Shown here: in pieces, positions 1 to 7,101 of the stretch
Position numbering within the stretch: the stretch's first letter is position 1
Layout: the number at the start of each line of letters is the position of its first letter
Assembly (NCBI RefSeq): GCF_025421775.1
Contig: NZ_JAOEFX010000012.1
Location: forward strand, 62,001 to 126,000
DNA from: Paenarthrobacter aurescens
GTDB lineage: Bacteria; Actinomycetota; Actinomycetes; Actinomycetales; Micrococcaceae
Direction of reading: 5' to 3'
Length of the DNA: 64,000 nt
Translations under genes and position numbers: made by a program
Notes under the pieces: model-generated
What the model was told of the DNA's origin: nothing
Database searches by the model: none
What the model saw: only the letters and a program-made list of their open reading frames with translations

Positions 1-2016
1 GGTATCGAAACCGGCCCCTAATGCAGGAGCAGAACCCTCGGCATCAGCAATGACGGCCTTCATGGCACCGCAGTTGGAGTGCCCGCAGATCACGATCGAA
101 TCGACCGACAGCGCCTTGACCGCAAAGGACAGCGCCGAGTCGATGGAGGCATCCCTGCCGTCGCTGCACACCACGTTGCCGATGTTCCGCAGCGTGAGGA
201 GATCGCCTGGCCCGCTACTCGTGATCAGGTTGGGGTTGACCCGGGAGTCGACGCAGGCCACGAACAGCGTGTCCGGATTCTGTCCTTCGGTGAGGTCCTG
301 AACCAGGGGTCGGACCTTGTCTGCGTGCCGGCGATGGTATTTGTCGATGCCCAGGAGGATCGACCGGAGCGGAAGCTGCCCGCCGTCGTCGTCTGCTTCA
401 GCCACCGATTCAGAAGGCAACCACGATGTGCGCGGCGGAAGCGGGAATTCGCGCAAGTCCTGTCGCTGGGGAGTGTTGTCCTCGGCGTCAGTGAAGGCGG
501 TGGTGCCGTGTTCTTCGAGGATCACCGAGGCGCCGGTATTGCGGTGCTGTTTCTGCCAGGCCACCAACGCTTCGCGGAATGCATGGTCCAGGTAGTCGGC
601 GTTGAGTTCCACCACGACGTCCCGGCCTTCGGGCACGGAATGGAGGACCCGGTTGAGCCGGGGCAGCGCGAAGAAGCTGCACGATCCGGCAATGGTGACG
701 CGCCACGGCAAGCCCGAACCGGCGGGCGCGTGAGCGTGGATCTGCGCCCGGAGCACACGCCACAGGACACAAAGGGCGGCGAGAGCGAGGCCAATGATGA
801 CGCCTTCAAGCAGGTTCAGGACCACCACGCACACCAGGGTGACGCTGTACACCAGGAGATCGCCGGTGCGGAGGCTGGTCCGGATGTCGGCAACTTTGAT
901 GAGCTTCGCGCCGATGACCAGCAGGAGACCCGCCAGCACTGACAACGGAATGAGTTGGATGAGCCCGGCGAAAAGTGCGGAGAACACGAGGACCCAGACG
1001 CCGTGCAGGATGGCGGAGGTGCGGCTCTTCGCGCCCGCTTCAACGTTGGTGGCGCTCCGGACGATCACCCCGGTCACTGGGAGTCCGCCGAGCATGCCCG
1101 AGACAACGTTCGCGGAACCTTGGCCCACCAGTTCGCGGTTCAGGTTGGTGCGCGAGCCACCGTGCATCTTGTCGACGGCAACGGCGGAGAGGAGCGATTC
1201 GATGCTCGCGATCAGGGCCACCGTGATGACAGCCATGCCCGCAGCGCGCCAATTGCCGTCGGGCAGGCTTGGCAGGGCGACGGCGTCGAAGATGGAGCCG
1301 CTGAAACTGATCCTCCCAACGGTCGGTGCGACAGCAACGGAAAGCGCCGTGACGGCGACGACGGCGGCAAGCGGACCGGGTATCTTCCGCACCGCGGCGG
1401 GGAGGAACTTCCAGGTCAGCAGGATCGCGACGACAGCCAGTCCCAGCAACGCCGAGTGCAGTTCAACATTGGTAATGGCTGCTGGGAGCGCGGTGAGGTT
1501 TTCGACGGCGGATCCAGCAGCCTGGCCGCCCAACAGCACGTGGAGTTGCTGCAGGATGATGGTGATGCCGATGCCCGCGAGCATTGCCTTGACCACCACG
1601 GGCGACACTGCCAGCGCGGCCCGGCCAATGCGGCTGACACCCATGAGTAATTGCACGACGCCGGCAGCAGCGGTGATCGCGCATGTCACCTGCCAGCCAA
1701 ATTCGGCAACCAGACCGGCAACGACGACGGTCAGGCCGGCTGCGGGGCCGCTCACCTGCAGTGGGGAACCACCCAGGCTGCCAGCAACAATGCCGCCGAC
1801 AGCTGCGGCGATGAGGCCGGCCATGACGGGGGCTCCGGATGCAGCGGCGATGCCCAGGGAAAGAGGAAGTGCGACGAGGAAGACTACGAGCGACGCGGGA
1901 AGGTCCACACCGAGGTTGCTGAGGAAGCTTGGCCTGGCTGCACCTTTGCCCGGGTTCTTTCCCGGCGGGCTGTGTGAATCAGTGGGGACGGTGGCGGCTT
2001 CGTTGGGCTGCGGCAT
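1..2016 (-). CDS. SulP anion transporter fused to beta-carbonic anhydrase (3' end outside window)
   Basis: The first 430 or so residues are a SulP/SLC26 permease core with about ten hydrophobic segments. A soluble linker follows, and then a beta-class carbonic anhydrase domain. Its zinc and catalytic residues are visible: Cys588 and Asp590/Arg592 in CVDSR, His646 and Cys649 in CGHSNCGA. Such fusions are thought to couple bicarbonate (or sulfate) transport to CO2/HCO3- interconversion at the cytoplasmic membrane; the substrate here is not known. The start is the ATG at 2016, preceded by AAGGAA about seven bases upstream. The frame stays open to base 1, so the C-terminus is missing from the window. 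The gene is transcribed away from the acyl-CoA dehydrogenase operon. Confidence 0.92.
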   Translation of the reverse strand, partial: MPQPNEAATVPTDSHSPPGKNPGKGAARPSFLSNLGVDLPASLVVFLVALPLSLGIAAASGAPVMAGLIAAAVGGIVAGSLGGSPLQVSGPAAGLTVVVAGLVAEFGWQVTCAITAAAGVVQLLMGVSRIGRAALAVSPVVVKAMLAGIGITIILQQLHVLLGGQAAGSAVENLTALPAAITNVELHSALLGLAVVAILLTWKFLPAAVRKIPGPLAAVVAVTALSVAVAPTVGRISFSGSIFDAVALPSLPDGNWRAAGMAVITVALIASIESLLSAVAVDKMHGGSRTNLNRELVGQGSANVVSGMLGGLPVTGVIVRSATNVEAGAKSRTSAILHGVWVLVFSALFAGLIQLIPLSVLAGLLLVIGAKLIKVADIRTSLRTGDLLVYSVTLVCVVVLNLLEGVIIGLALAALCVLWRVLRAQIHAHAPAGSGLPWRVTIAGSCSFFALPRLNRVLHSVPEGRDVVVELNADYLDHAFREALVAWQKQHRNTGASVILEEHGTTAFTDAEDNTPQRQDLREFPLPPRTSWLPSESVAEADDDGGQLPLRSILLGIDKYHRRHADKVRPLVQDLTEGQNPDTLFVACVDSRVNPNLITSSGPGDLLTLRNIGNVVCSDGRDASIDSALSFAVKALSVDSIVICGHSNCGAMKAVIADAEGSAPALGAGFDT

Positions 2017-2064
2017 GAGTGGTTCCTTGGGCTTGGGAATGCTGACCCTTCCAAGCTACGAAAC

Positions 2065-2097
2065 TTGTCACCGTTAATGACAACAACTTGTGACAAG
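2065..2097. promoter_or_regulatory. TTGTCA inverted repeats upstream of the SulP-carbonic anhydrase gene
   Basis: TTGTCA and TGACAA flank a 7-base spacer at 2065-2083. They are followed at once by the 11-base palindrome CTTGTGACAAG at 2087-2097, and by further TGACA words to about 2105. The cluster lies 49-81 bases upstream of the transporter start, where an operator or promoter would sit. No candidate binding protein is adjacent. Confidence 0.45.
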
Positions 2098-2240
2098 CGT
2101 GACAAAAGCTGTGAAAATGCGCTTCATGTTGGGACCAATGGGAACTTTCGTGGGGGCGGAGCGCGTTGGGCATCCTGGCGGCGACTATCTCTCGCTTCCA
2201 CTGCCCGCACACTAAGGCTCCTTAGTTTAGGCTTGGGATC

Positions 2241-3314
2241 ATGAGCGACACCGAAGCCCACCCCGTACGCATCAGTTCCGAGCCCGTCCAACTACAGGCG
2301 CTCGAGCCGATGCTGGAAAAGGTGCGGGCAGCAGTGGGCGACGTCCCAGCGCTGCTCGCCATCGCCAAGGAAATCGGGCTGACGGCCCCTAAGCCCGGCG
2401 AGGGAAACACCGCCAAGCTCTGGGAGCTTTTGGCTTCCGTCACGGCAGTGGACGTTGCGGCCGGACGGGTCCTTGAGCCTCACTTGGACGCCGTCGCGAT
2501 TCTGGAGCAGGCTGGGGACCACAAGGAGCCGGAAGGCGTCTGGGGAGTCTTCGCCGCCGAAGGCCCCGGATTGAAGCTCGAGGCCAAACGAGACGACGCC
2601 GGAACCTACGTCCTCAACGGATCCAAACCGTGGTGCTCGCTCGCCTCGCACCTGGATGGTGCCGTGATCACCGCCCACGCCGAAGACAACACCCGCGCGG
2701 CCTTCGCCGTCAACCTCAAGCACCCCGGAGTGTCCTGCGAAACTCCCGCATGGACCAGCCGCGGGCTGCAGGAAATCCCGAGCGGCACCGTCCACTTCGA
2801 CCAGGTTCCCGCAACACCGGTCGGCGGCGAGGGTTGGTACTTCAAGCGCCCCGGCTTCGCGTGGGGAGGCATGGGCGTGGCTGCTTGCTGGCTTGGCGGA
2901 GCCGTCGCCGTGGCCCGGGACTTCAAAACCGCGCTGGCGAAGGGCGCGGACAACGGCAGGGAACCGGACCAGATCGCTCTCGCCTCCTTGGGCGAGGTGG
3001 ACAGGATCATCACGTCCGTCACCGGGTACCTGGCCCAAGTGGCAGAGCGAATCGACGCCGGCGAGCTGGACGGCTCCAGCACCAACAGCCCCAGCGCGTG
3101 GAGCGAAGCCTTGCGTGTCCGCGGAACGGTAGCCGCCGCCGTCGAGCGTGTCCAAACCGTGGTGACGCAGAACCTTGGTCCTGCGCCGCTGGCCTTCAAC
3201 GAAGCCTATGGCAAGCGCATGGCCGACCTGGCCTTGTATATCCGCCAGCACCACGCCATGCGGGACGACGCCCAACTGGGCGCCCTGACCCTGAAAGGAG
3301 ACCGGCAATGGTGA
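2241..3314 (+). CDS. acyl-CoA dehydrogenase-like flavoprotein
   Basis: This 357-residue protein has the acyl-CoA dehydrogenase fold order: an N-terminal helical part (to about 95), a central beta-domain containing GVWGVFAAE and LNGSKPWCS (about 100-195), and a C-terminal helical bundle ending in IRQHHAMRDDAQLG. It is shorter than typical fatty acyl-CoA dehydrogenases (about 380-400), and I could not confidently place a catalytic glutamate. Its stop overlaps the next start (ATGGTGA), so it is translationally coupled to a PIG-L/methyltransferase gene and then a glycosyltransferase. That company suggests oxidation of a lipid or tailoring intermediate in a biosynthetic pathway rather than beta-oxidation; this is inference. 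Confidence 0.85.
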   Translation: MSDTEAHPVRISSEPVQLQALEPMLEKVRAAVGDVPALLAIAKEIGLTAPKPGEGNTAKLWELLASVTAVDVAAGRVLEPHLDAVAILEQAGDHKEPEGVWGVFAAEGPGLKLEAKRDDAGTYVLNGSKPWCSLASHLDGAVITAHAEDNTRAAFAVNLKHPGVSCETPAWTSRGLQEIPSGTVHFDQVPATPVGGEGWYFKRPGFAWGGMGVAACWLGGAVAVARDFKTALAKGADNGREPDQIALASLGEVDRIITSVTGYLAQVAERIDAGELDGSSTNSPSAWSEALRVRGTVAAAVERVQTVVTQNLGPAPLAFNEAYGKRMADLALYIRQHHAMRDDAQLGALTLKGDRQW

Positions 3315-4666
3315 CTTTCTCGCACGCGGACACTGGGACGTCCGAGCAGGAATGGGCAGCATCCGGGGTTGCCGCCCTTCCCGAATTGCCGCTGGATGAA
3401 GCCGAACTCGCGGCCACGACCTTTGTGGTGCTGGCAGCCCACCCGGACGACGAAACCCTGGGCGCCGGCGGCTTCATGGCCAGACTGCACGCTGCGGGCG
3501 CGGCTGTCGAGCTGATCCTGTGCACTGCGGGCGAGGCCTCGCACCCGGAATCGCAAACGACGACGCCGGAACAGCTTGCCGCTGTCCGGCTCACTGAGTT
3601 CGACACGGCCGTGTCCGGGTTGGCACCCAGCGCGACCTGGCGGTTTCTGGAACTCCCCGACGGGCAGTTGGCAGCAAACGCAGACCGGATCGCCGAAGCG
3701 GTGCGCGACGCCGTATCCGGGAAACCGGCGGAGAACGTCGTCATTGTGGCCCCCTACCGTTCAGACGGGCACACGGACCACGACACCCTGGGCACTGTCG
3801 CGGCCGAAGTCGCGACACAGGGAGGCCACGGACTCCTCGAATACCCCATCTGGTACTGGCTGTGGGCAGGAACCGCGGACACTGCGTGGAATGACTGGGT
3901 GCGGGTGCCGCTGAGCCACGAAGAGCAGCAAACCAAGGCCACTGCAATGCACACCCATGCTTCCCAAACACAGCCGCTATCCAGCCAGCCGGGCGACGAG
4001 ACGCTCCTTTCGGCGACGTTCCTGGAGCACTTCACGAGGCCATGGGAAACCTTCGCGTGGCACCCGTCCAAGGCGGGCAGCAACTCCGCAGCAGACGCAG
4101 AGCGGATATTCGACGAAGTCCACTCCCGTGAAGATGATCCCTGGAGTTACACCACCAGCTGGTACGAACGGCGGAAGCGTGCACTGACCCTGGCCGCCCT
4201 GCCCGGGGAAACGTATGATTCCGGTCTGGAACTGGGTTGTTCCATCGGTACCCTCAGCGAGGAGCTCGCCCGGCGTTGCCGGGCATTCCTCGGCGTAGAT
4301 GCGAGCAGCACGGCGCTGGCCCAGGCCTCAGAGCGCCTCGCCAAGTACCCGTCAGCAGAGACCAGGCAGCTCACCATCCCGCATGAGTGGCCCGAAGGAA
4401 CGTTCGACCTGGTGGTGTTGTCCGAGACGGGCTATTACCTTTCGCCGGAAGAGCTCACCGAACTCCTGGCCAGGATTCAGTCATCAACCCAACCTGGAGG
4501 AACGCTCCTTTTGTGCCATTGGAGGCACCCGATCTCCGGCTGGCAATTGGACGCAGAAGCGGTACATACCATGGCCCGCACCCACCTCGGCTGGCCCACC
4601 CACGGGCTGTATCGCGAGAAGGACTTCATGCTGGAAATATTTCTTGCCCCGGACAACGTGCCATGA
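3308..4666 (+). CDS. bifunctional PIG-L deacetylase / SAM-dependent methyltransferase
   Basis: This 452-residue two-domain enzyme has an N-terminal half of the PIG-L (LmbE) N-acetylglucosaminyl deacetylase family, with the zinc motif AHPDDE at residues 44-49 and HTDHDTLG further on. The second half, from about residue 270, is a class I SAM methyltransferase of NodS-like type with the glycine-rich LELGCSIG near 307 and a later LVVLSETGYYL strand. The ATG at 3308 overlaps the upstream stop by seven bases, and the stop overlaps the next start (ATGA). The fusion implies sequential N-deacetylation and N- or O-methylation of one amino-sugar-like substrate. The pathway is unknown. Confidence 0.9.
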   Translation: MVTFSHADTGTSEQEWAASGVAALPELPLDEAELAATTFVVLAAHPDDETLGAGGFMARLHAAGAAVELILCTAGEASHPESQTTTPEQLAAVRLTEFDTAVSGLAPSATWRFLELPDGQLAANADRIAEAVRDAVSGKPAENVVIVAPYRSDGHTDHDTLGTVAAEVATQGGHGLLEYPIWYWLWAGTADTAWNDWVRVPLSHEEQQTKATAMHTHASQTQPLSSQPGDETLLSATFLEHFTRPWETFAWHPSKAGSNSAADAERIFDEVHSREDDPWSYTTSWYERRKRALTLAALPGETYDSGLELGCSIGTLSEELARRCRAFLGVDASSTALAQASERLAKYPSAETRQLTIPHEWPEGTFDLVVLSETGYYLSPEELTELLARIQSSTQPGGTLLLCHWRHPISGWQLDAEAVHTMARTHLGWPTHGLYREKDFMLEIFLAPDNVP

Positions 4667-5409
4667 CGAAACCAGAACCGGGGCGCATCAATAGCATCGT
4701 GGTGGTGATGCCTGCCCACAACGAGGACCGACACATCGGCAAGGCACTCGCGGCCCTGAAGACCGCGGCCGATGCCCTGCAAAGGCAGCAACCGGGAATC
4801 AAGGTCTCAATCTCCGTGGTCCTGGACAGCTGCACGGACCGCTCCGCCGGCATCACGGCCGCCTACGCCTCAAGCGACCCCCGCTTCAGCGCCGTCAACG
4901 TGAAGCTGAGAAGCACTGGCGCCAGCCGCGACTCGGGCATCCGGGCAGCCTTGGATCGCCTGCCCGCTGATGGAACTGCGAATACTTGGGTGGCTACTAC
5001 CGATGCCGACTCCACGGTTCCGGAACACTGGCTGGTGCGGCAGGTGGAATTGGCCAACGCGGGAGCCGACGCGATCCTTGGATCCGTCGAGCCAGACCCC
5101 GAGGACGTGGATCCGGCAGTCCTGGGACGCTGGCTGGAGCTACACCCGTTTCTCGAGGACCACCCCCACATCTACGGGGCAAACCTGGGAATCCGGGCCT
5201 CTGCCTATGTGGCCGCGGGTGGTTTTCCAAAGCTACGGTCCCACGAGGACCGGGTCCTTATTGAACGCCTGCACCGGCACGGGTTCGTGGTCACCGCAAC
5301 AGACACAACCCGGGTGGTGACCTCCGGGCGGATGCAGGCCCGGGCACCAGAGGGATTCGCGGCATATCTTCGCGCTCTTGGCGCCGAGCTTCCGGCTGCA
5401 ACCGGCTAA
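4663..5409 (+). CDS. family 2 glycosyltransferase
   Basis: This 248-residue soluble GT-A fold enzyme has the N-terminal VVVMPAHNE nucleotide-sugar strand, LDSCTDRS, and the metal-binding ATTDADS (DxD type) near residue 109. HEDRVLIERL sits near the place of the catalytic base. No membrane segments are seen. It starts at the ATG that overlaps the upstream stop (ATGA) and is the third gene of the dehydrogenase/PIG-L-methyltransferase operon. Its last four bases overlap the convergent adenylate kinase stop. Donor and acceptor are not known; it probably builds or extends the sugar that the neighbouring enzyme deacetylates and methylates. Confidence 0.88.
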   Translation: MTKPEPGRINSIVVVMPAHNEDRHIGKALAALKTAADALQRQQPGIKVSISVVLDSCTDRSAGITAAYASSDPRFSAVNVKLRSTGASRDSGIRAALDRLPADGTANTWVATTDADSTVPEHWLVRQVELANAGADAILGSVEPDPEDVDPAVLGRWLELHPFLEDHPHIYGANLGIRASAYVAAGGFPKLRSHEDRVLIERLHRHGFVVTATDTTRVVTSGRMQARAPEGFAAYLRALGAELPAATG

Positions 5410-5984
5410 GCCGCCAGGGCTCTTTCAACGGCGGCGATCGCGGCGGTTGTAATGGTTTCCCGCTCTCCGGATCCATCCAAGGGCAGCAGGATCCCGCGGT
5501 TTGAATAGGCCGTCAGCACAGGCTGCGTTTCATCGCGATACAACTCCAACCGACGCTGAATCACGGCTTCGGTATCATCGCTTCGTCCCTGCTCGTGAGC
5601 GCGGCGGAGCATCCTGGCCAGCAACTCGTCGTCCGCGGCAGTGAGCGCCAGAACGGCTTCCAAAGGCTGCCCCCGAGCTGCAAGCATCTCGTCCAGGGCA
5701 CCAATTTGGATGACTGTTCTCGGGTAGCCGTCCAACAGAAACCCGTCGGCGGCGTCGGCCTCCTCCATGCGCAGCTTGAGCATGTCAGTGGTGACATGGT
5801 CCGGCACGAACTCGCCTCTTTCCATATACCCGCCGGCTTCCAGACCGAGTTCCGTCTTGTCACGCACGTGCGCGCGGAAAAGGTCACCCGTGGAGATGGC
5901 AGGAATCCCAAAATGCCTCGCGATGTGCTCGGCCTGCGTGCCCTTGCCGGAACCCGGAGGCCCCATGATGATCAATCGCGCCAT
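5406..5984 (-). CDS. adk: adenylate kinase, short (LID-less) type
   Basis: This 192-residue nucleoside monophosphate kinase has the P-loop GPPGSGKG at residues 8-15, ISTGDLFR, the DGYPRT core motif and a short lid (RRAHEQGRSDDTE) as in actinobacterial adenylate kinases. It catalyses ATP + AMP to 2 ADP. It is not in the usual ribosomal-protein/secY setting, so it may be an extra or accessory copy. It overlaps the convergent glycosyltransferase stop by four bases and stands alone on its strand. Confidence 0.88.
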   Translation of the reverse strand: MARLIIMGPPGSGKGTQAEHIARHFGIPAISTGDLFRAHVRDKTELGLEAGGYMERGEFVPDHVTTDMLKLRMEEADAADGFLLDGYPRTVIQIGALDEMLAARGQPLEAVLALTAADDELLARMLRRAHEQGRSDDTEAVIQRRLELYRDETQPVLTAYSNRGILLPLDGSGERETITTAAIAAVERALAA

Positions 5985-6027
5985 GTCACTGGTCCGTTTC
6001 GAGAGGCGGCCGGGACTTAAACCATAC

Positions 6028-6067
6028 GCCGACGACGACGGGAGGCACCCGTCGTCGTCGGCATCTT
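6028..6067 (-). terminator. strong hairpin between the SRPBCC gene and adenylate kinase
   Basis: A perfect 15-bp stem (6028-6042 with 6048-6062) has a five-base loop, and a T-rich run follows on the plus side (ATCTTTT). It lies just downstream of the SRPBCC stop at 6087 and upstream of the adk start, so it most likely ends the ArsR-SRPBCC transcript. On the minus strand the trailing T run is weak. Confidence 0.6.
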
Positions 6068-6086
6068 TTCGCTGCTGGTCCGGTGA

Positions 6087-6584
6087 TCAGGCGTTGGCAG
6101 GCTCCTCCAGGAGGGCGTCGATCTGGCCGATTGCTTCTTGCAGGCCTTCTTCCATGCCCATTTCGGCCATCTTCTGCATCTGTTCTTCGGATTCGAAGGT
6201 GGAAGTGAGCGTCATTCGGGTGCGGTCGCCAACGGGTTCAAGTTTCACGGTGGCGTGGGTGATGCCAAGCTCATCCACGGGCTCACCGTGCTCGTCGGCG
6301 AAGCCGTCGTCGAACTCCAGGTGGTCAGGTGCGTTGACGGCGGTGAACTTCCACCATCCGCGGGCCTTGGTGCCGTCGGGCCCGGTCATGTAATACGCGG
6401 CCTTGCCCCCGGCGGTGAACTCATGCGTCTCAAAAGTGGCGGGCCAAGTGGGCGGCCCCCACCAGCGCTCGAGCTGCCGCGGGTCCTCCCAGATTCTCCA
6501 GACGCGCTTCACTTCGGCATCGAATTCGGCGACGACGGTGAGGCTCAGGGCCTCAACATCCTTGTCTACGCTGACAACAGTCAT
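6087..6584 (-). CDS. SRPBCC (AHSA1-like) domain protein
   Basis: This 165-residue protein is a single START/SRPBCC fold of the AHSA1 type, with FDAEVKRVWRIWEDPRQLERWWGP near the N-terminus and a GxxTRMTLTSTF strand plus a long C-terminal helix. Such proteins bind small hydrophobic ligands. Its ATG overlaps the stop of the ArsR-family gene by four bases, the standard ArsR-AHSA1 pair arrangement, so the two are one operon. Ligand unknown. Confidence 0.88.
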   Translation of the reverse strand: MTVVSVDKDVEALSLTVVAEFDAEVKRVWRIWEDPRQLERWWGPPTWPATFETHEFTAGGKAAYYMTGPDGTKARGWWKFTAVNAPDHLEFDDGFADEHGEPVDELGITHATVKLEPVGDRTRMTLTSTFESEEQMQKMAEMGMEEGLQEAIGQIDALLEEPANA

Positions 6585-6946
6585 GGCAGATCCCTTTCAT
6601 CATCTTCAGCGAGTATGTCCCCGATCCGGGCGGCGCGTTGCCGCCAGATCATTTCGAATTCATCTAACAGATGCCGGGCTTTTTGCAGTCCATCATGGTT
6701 TCCCCGCACGATCTGCTCCCTCCCACGCTTCTCCTTGGTCACCAGGGAGGCCCGTTCCAGGACCGCAACGTGTTTCTGCACGGCCGCGAAACTCATGGCG
6801 TAGAGGGCAGCCAGCCCGGAGACGGAGTACTCCCCCGCCGTCACCCTGGCCACGATGTCCCGGCGTGTGGCATCGGCCAACGCCTGGAACAAGCGGTCGA
6901 GTTCGAGGTCTTTTTCGGGTGCTGGACTGAGCTGATCTACAACCAT
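6581..6946 (-). CDS. ArsR-family winged-helix transcriptional regulator
   Basis: This 121-residue regulator has a single winged helix: LFQALADATRRDIVARV, then the recognition region VSGLAALYAMSFAAVQKHVAVLERA. No metal-binding cysteines of the classical ArsR type are present. It is the first gene of the operon with the SRPBCC protein. A palindrome straddles its ATG, suggesting autorepression and possibly a leaderless transcript. Confidence 0.9.
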   Translation of the reverse strand: MVVDQLSPAPEKDLELDRLFQALADATRRDIVARVTAGEYSVSGLAALYAMSFAAVQKHVAVLERASLVTKEKRGREQIVRGNHDGLQKARHLLDEFEMIWRQRAARIGDILAEDDERDLP

Positions 6947-6955
6947 TTGGTTGTA
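6938..6955. promoter_or_regulatory. palindromic operator over the ArsR-family start codon
   Basis: Perfect 8-base arms TACAACCA and TGGTTGTA with a two-base centre span the ATG at 6946. ArsR-family repressors commonly bind such sites over their own promoter. A TATCGT word just upstream could be the -10 box. Confidence 0.65.
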
Positions 6956-7036
6956 CGATACGCCCGGGCTGGATGAGTGTCAATGGACCAGGGCTTGACC
7001 ACCCCTTGCGGCCCACGTAGCTCACAGGTAAGTTAT

Positions 7037-7062
7037 TGAAACGTCTCAAGAAAGCGTTTTCC
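7037..7062. promoter_or_regulatory. two LacI-type operator sequences upstream of the exo-lyase gene
   Basis: TGAAACGTCTCA (7037-7048) is followed directly by GAAAGCGTTTTCC (7050-7062). Both are near-palindromes centred on CG, typical of LacI-family sites. The same two word types recur upstream of the PL11-like lyase at 16856 and 16922, which suggests joint control of both pectin-degrading enzymes. No LacI-family gene is in the window. Confidence 0.6.
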
Positions 7063-7101
7063 CAATTTATTGGTTTTCCCAACTCTTAGGTGGAATCGAT
7101 C

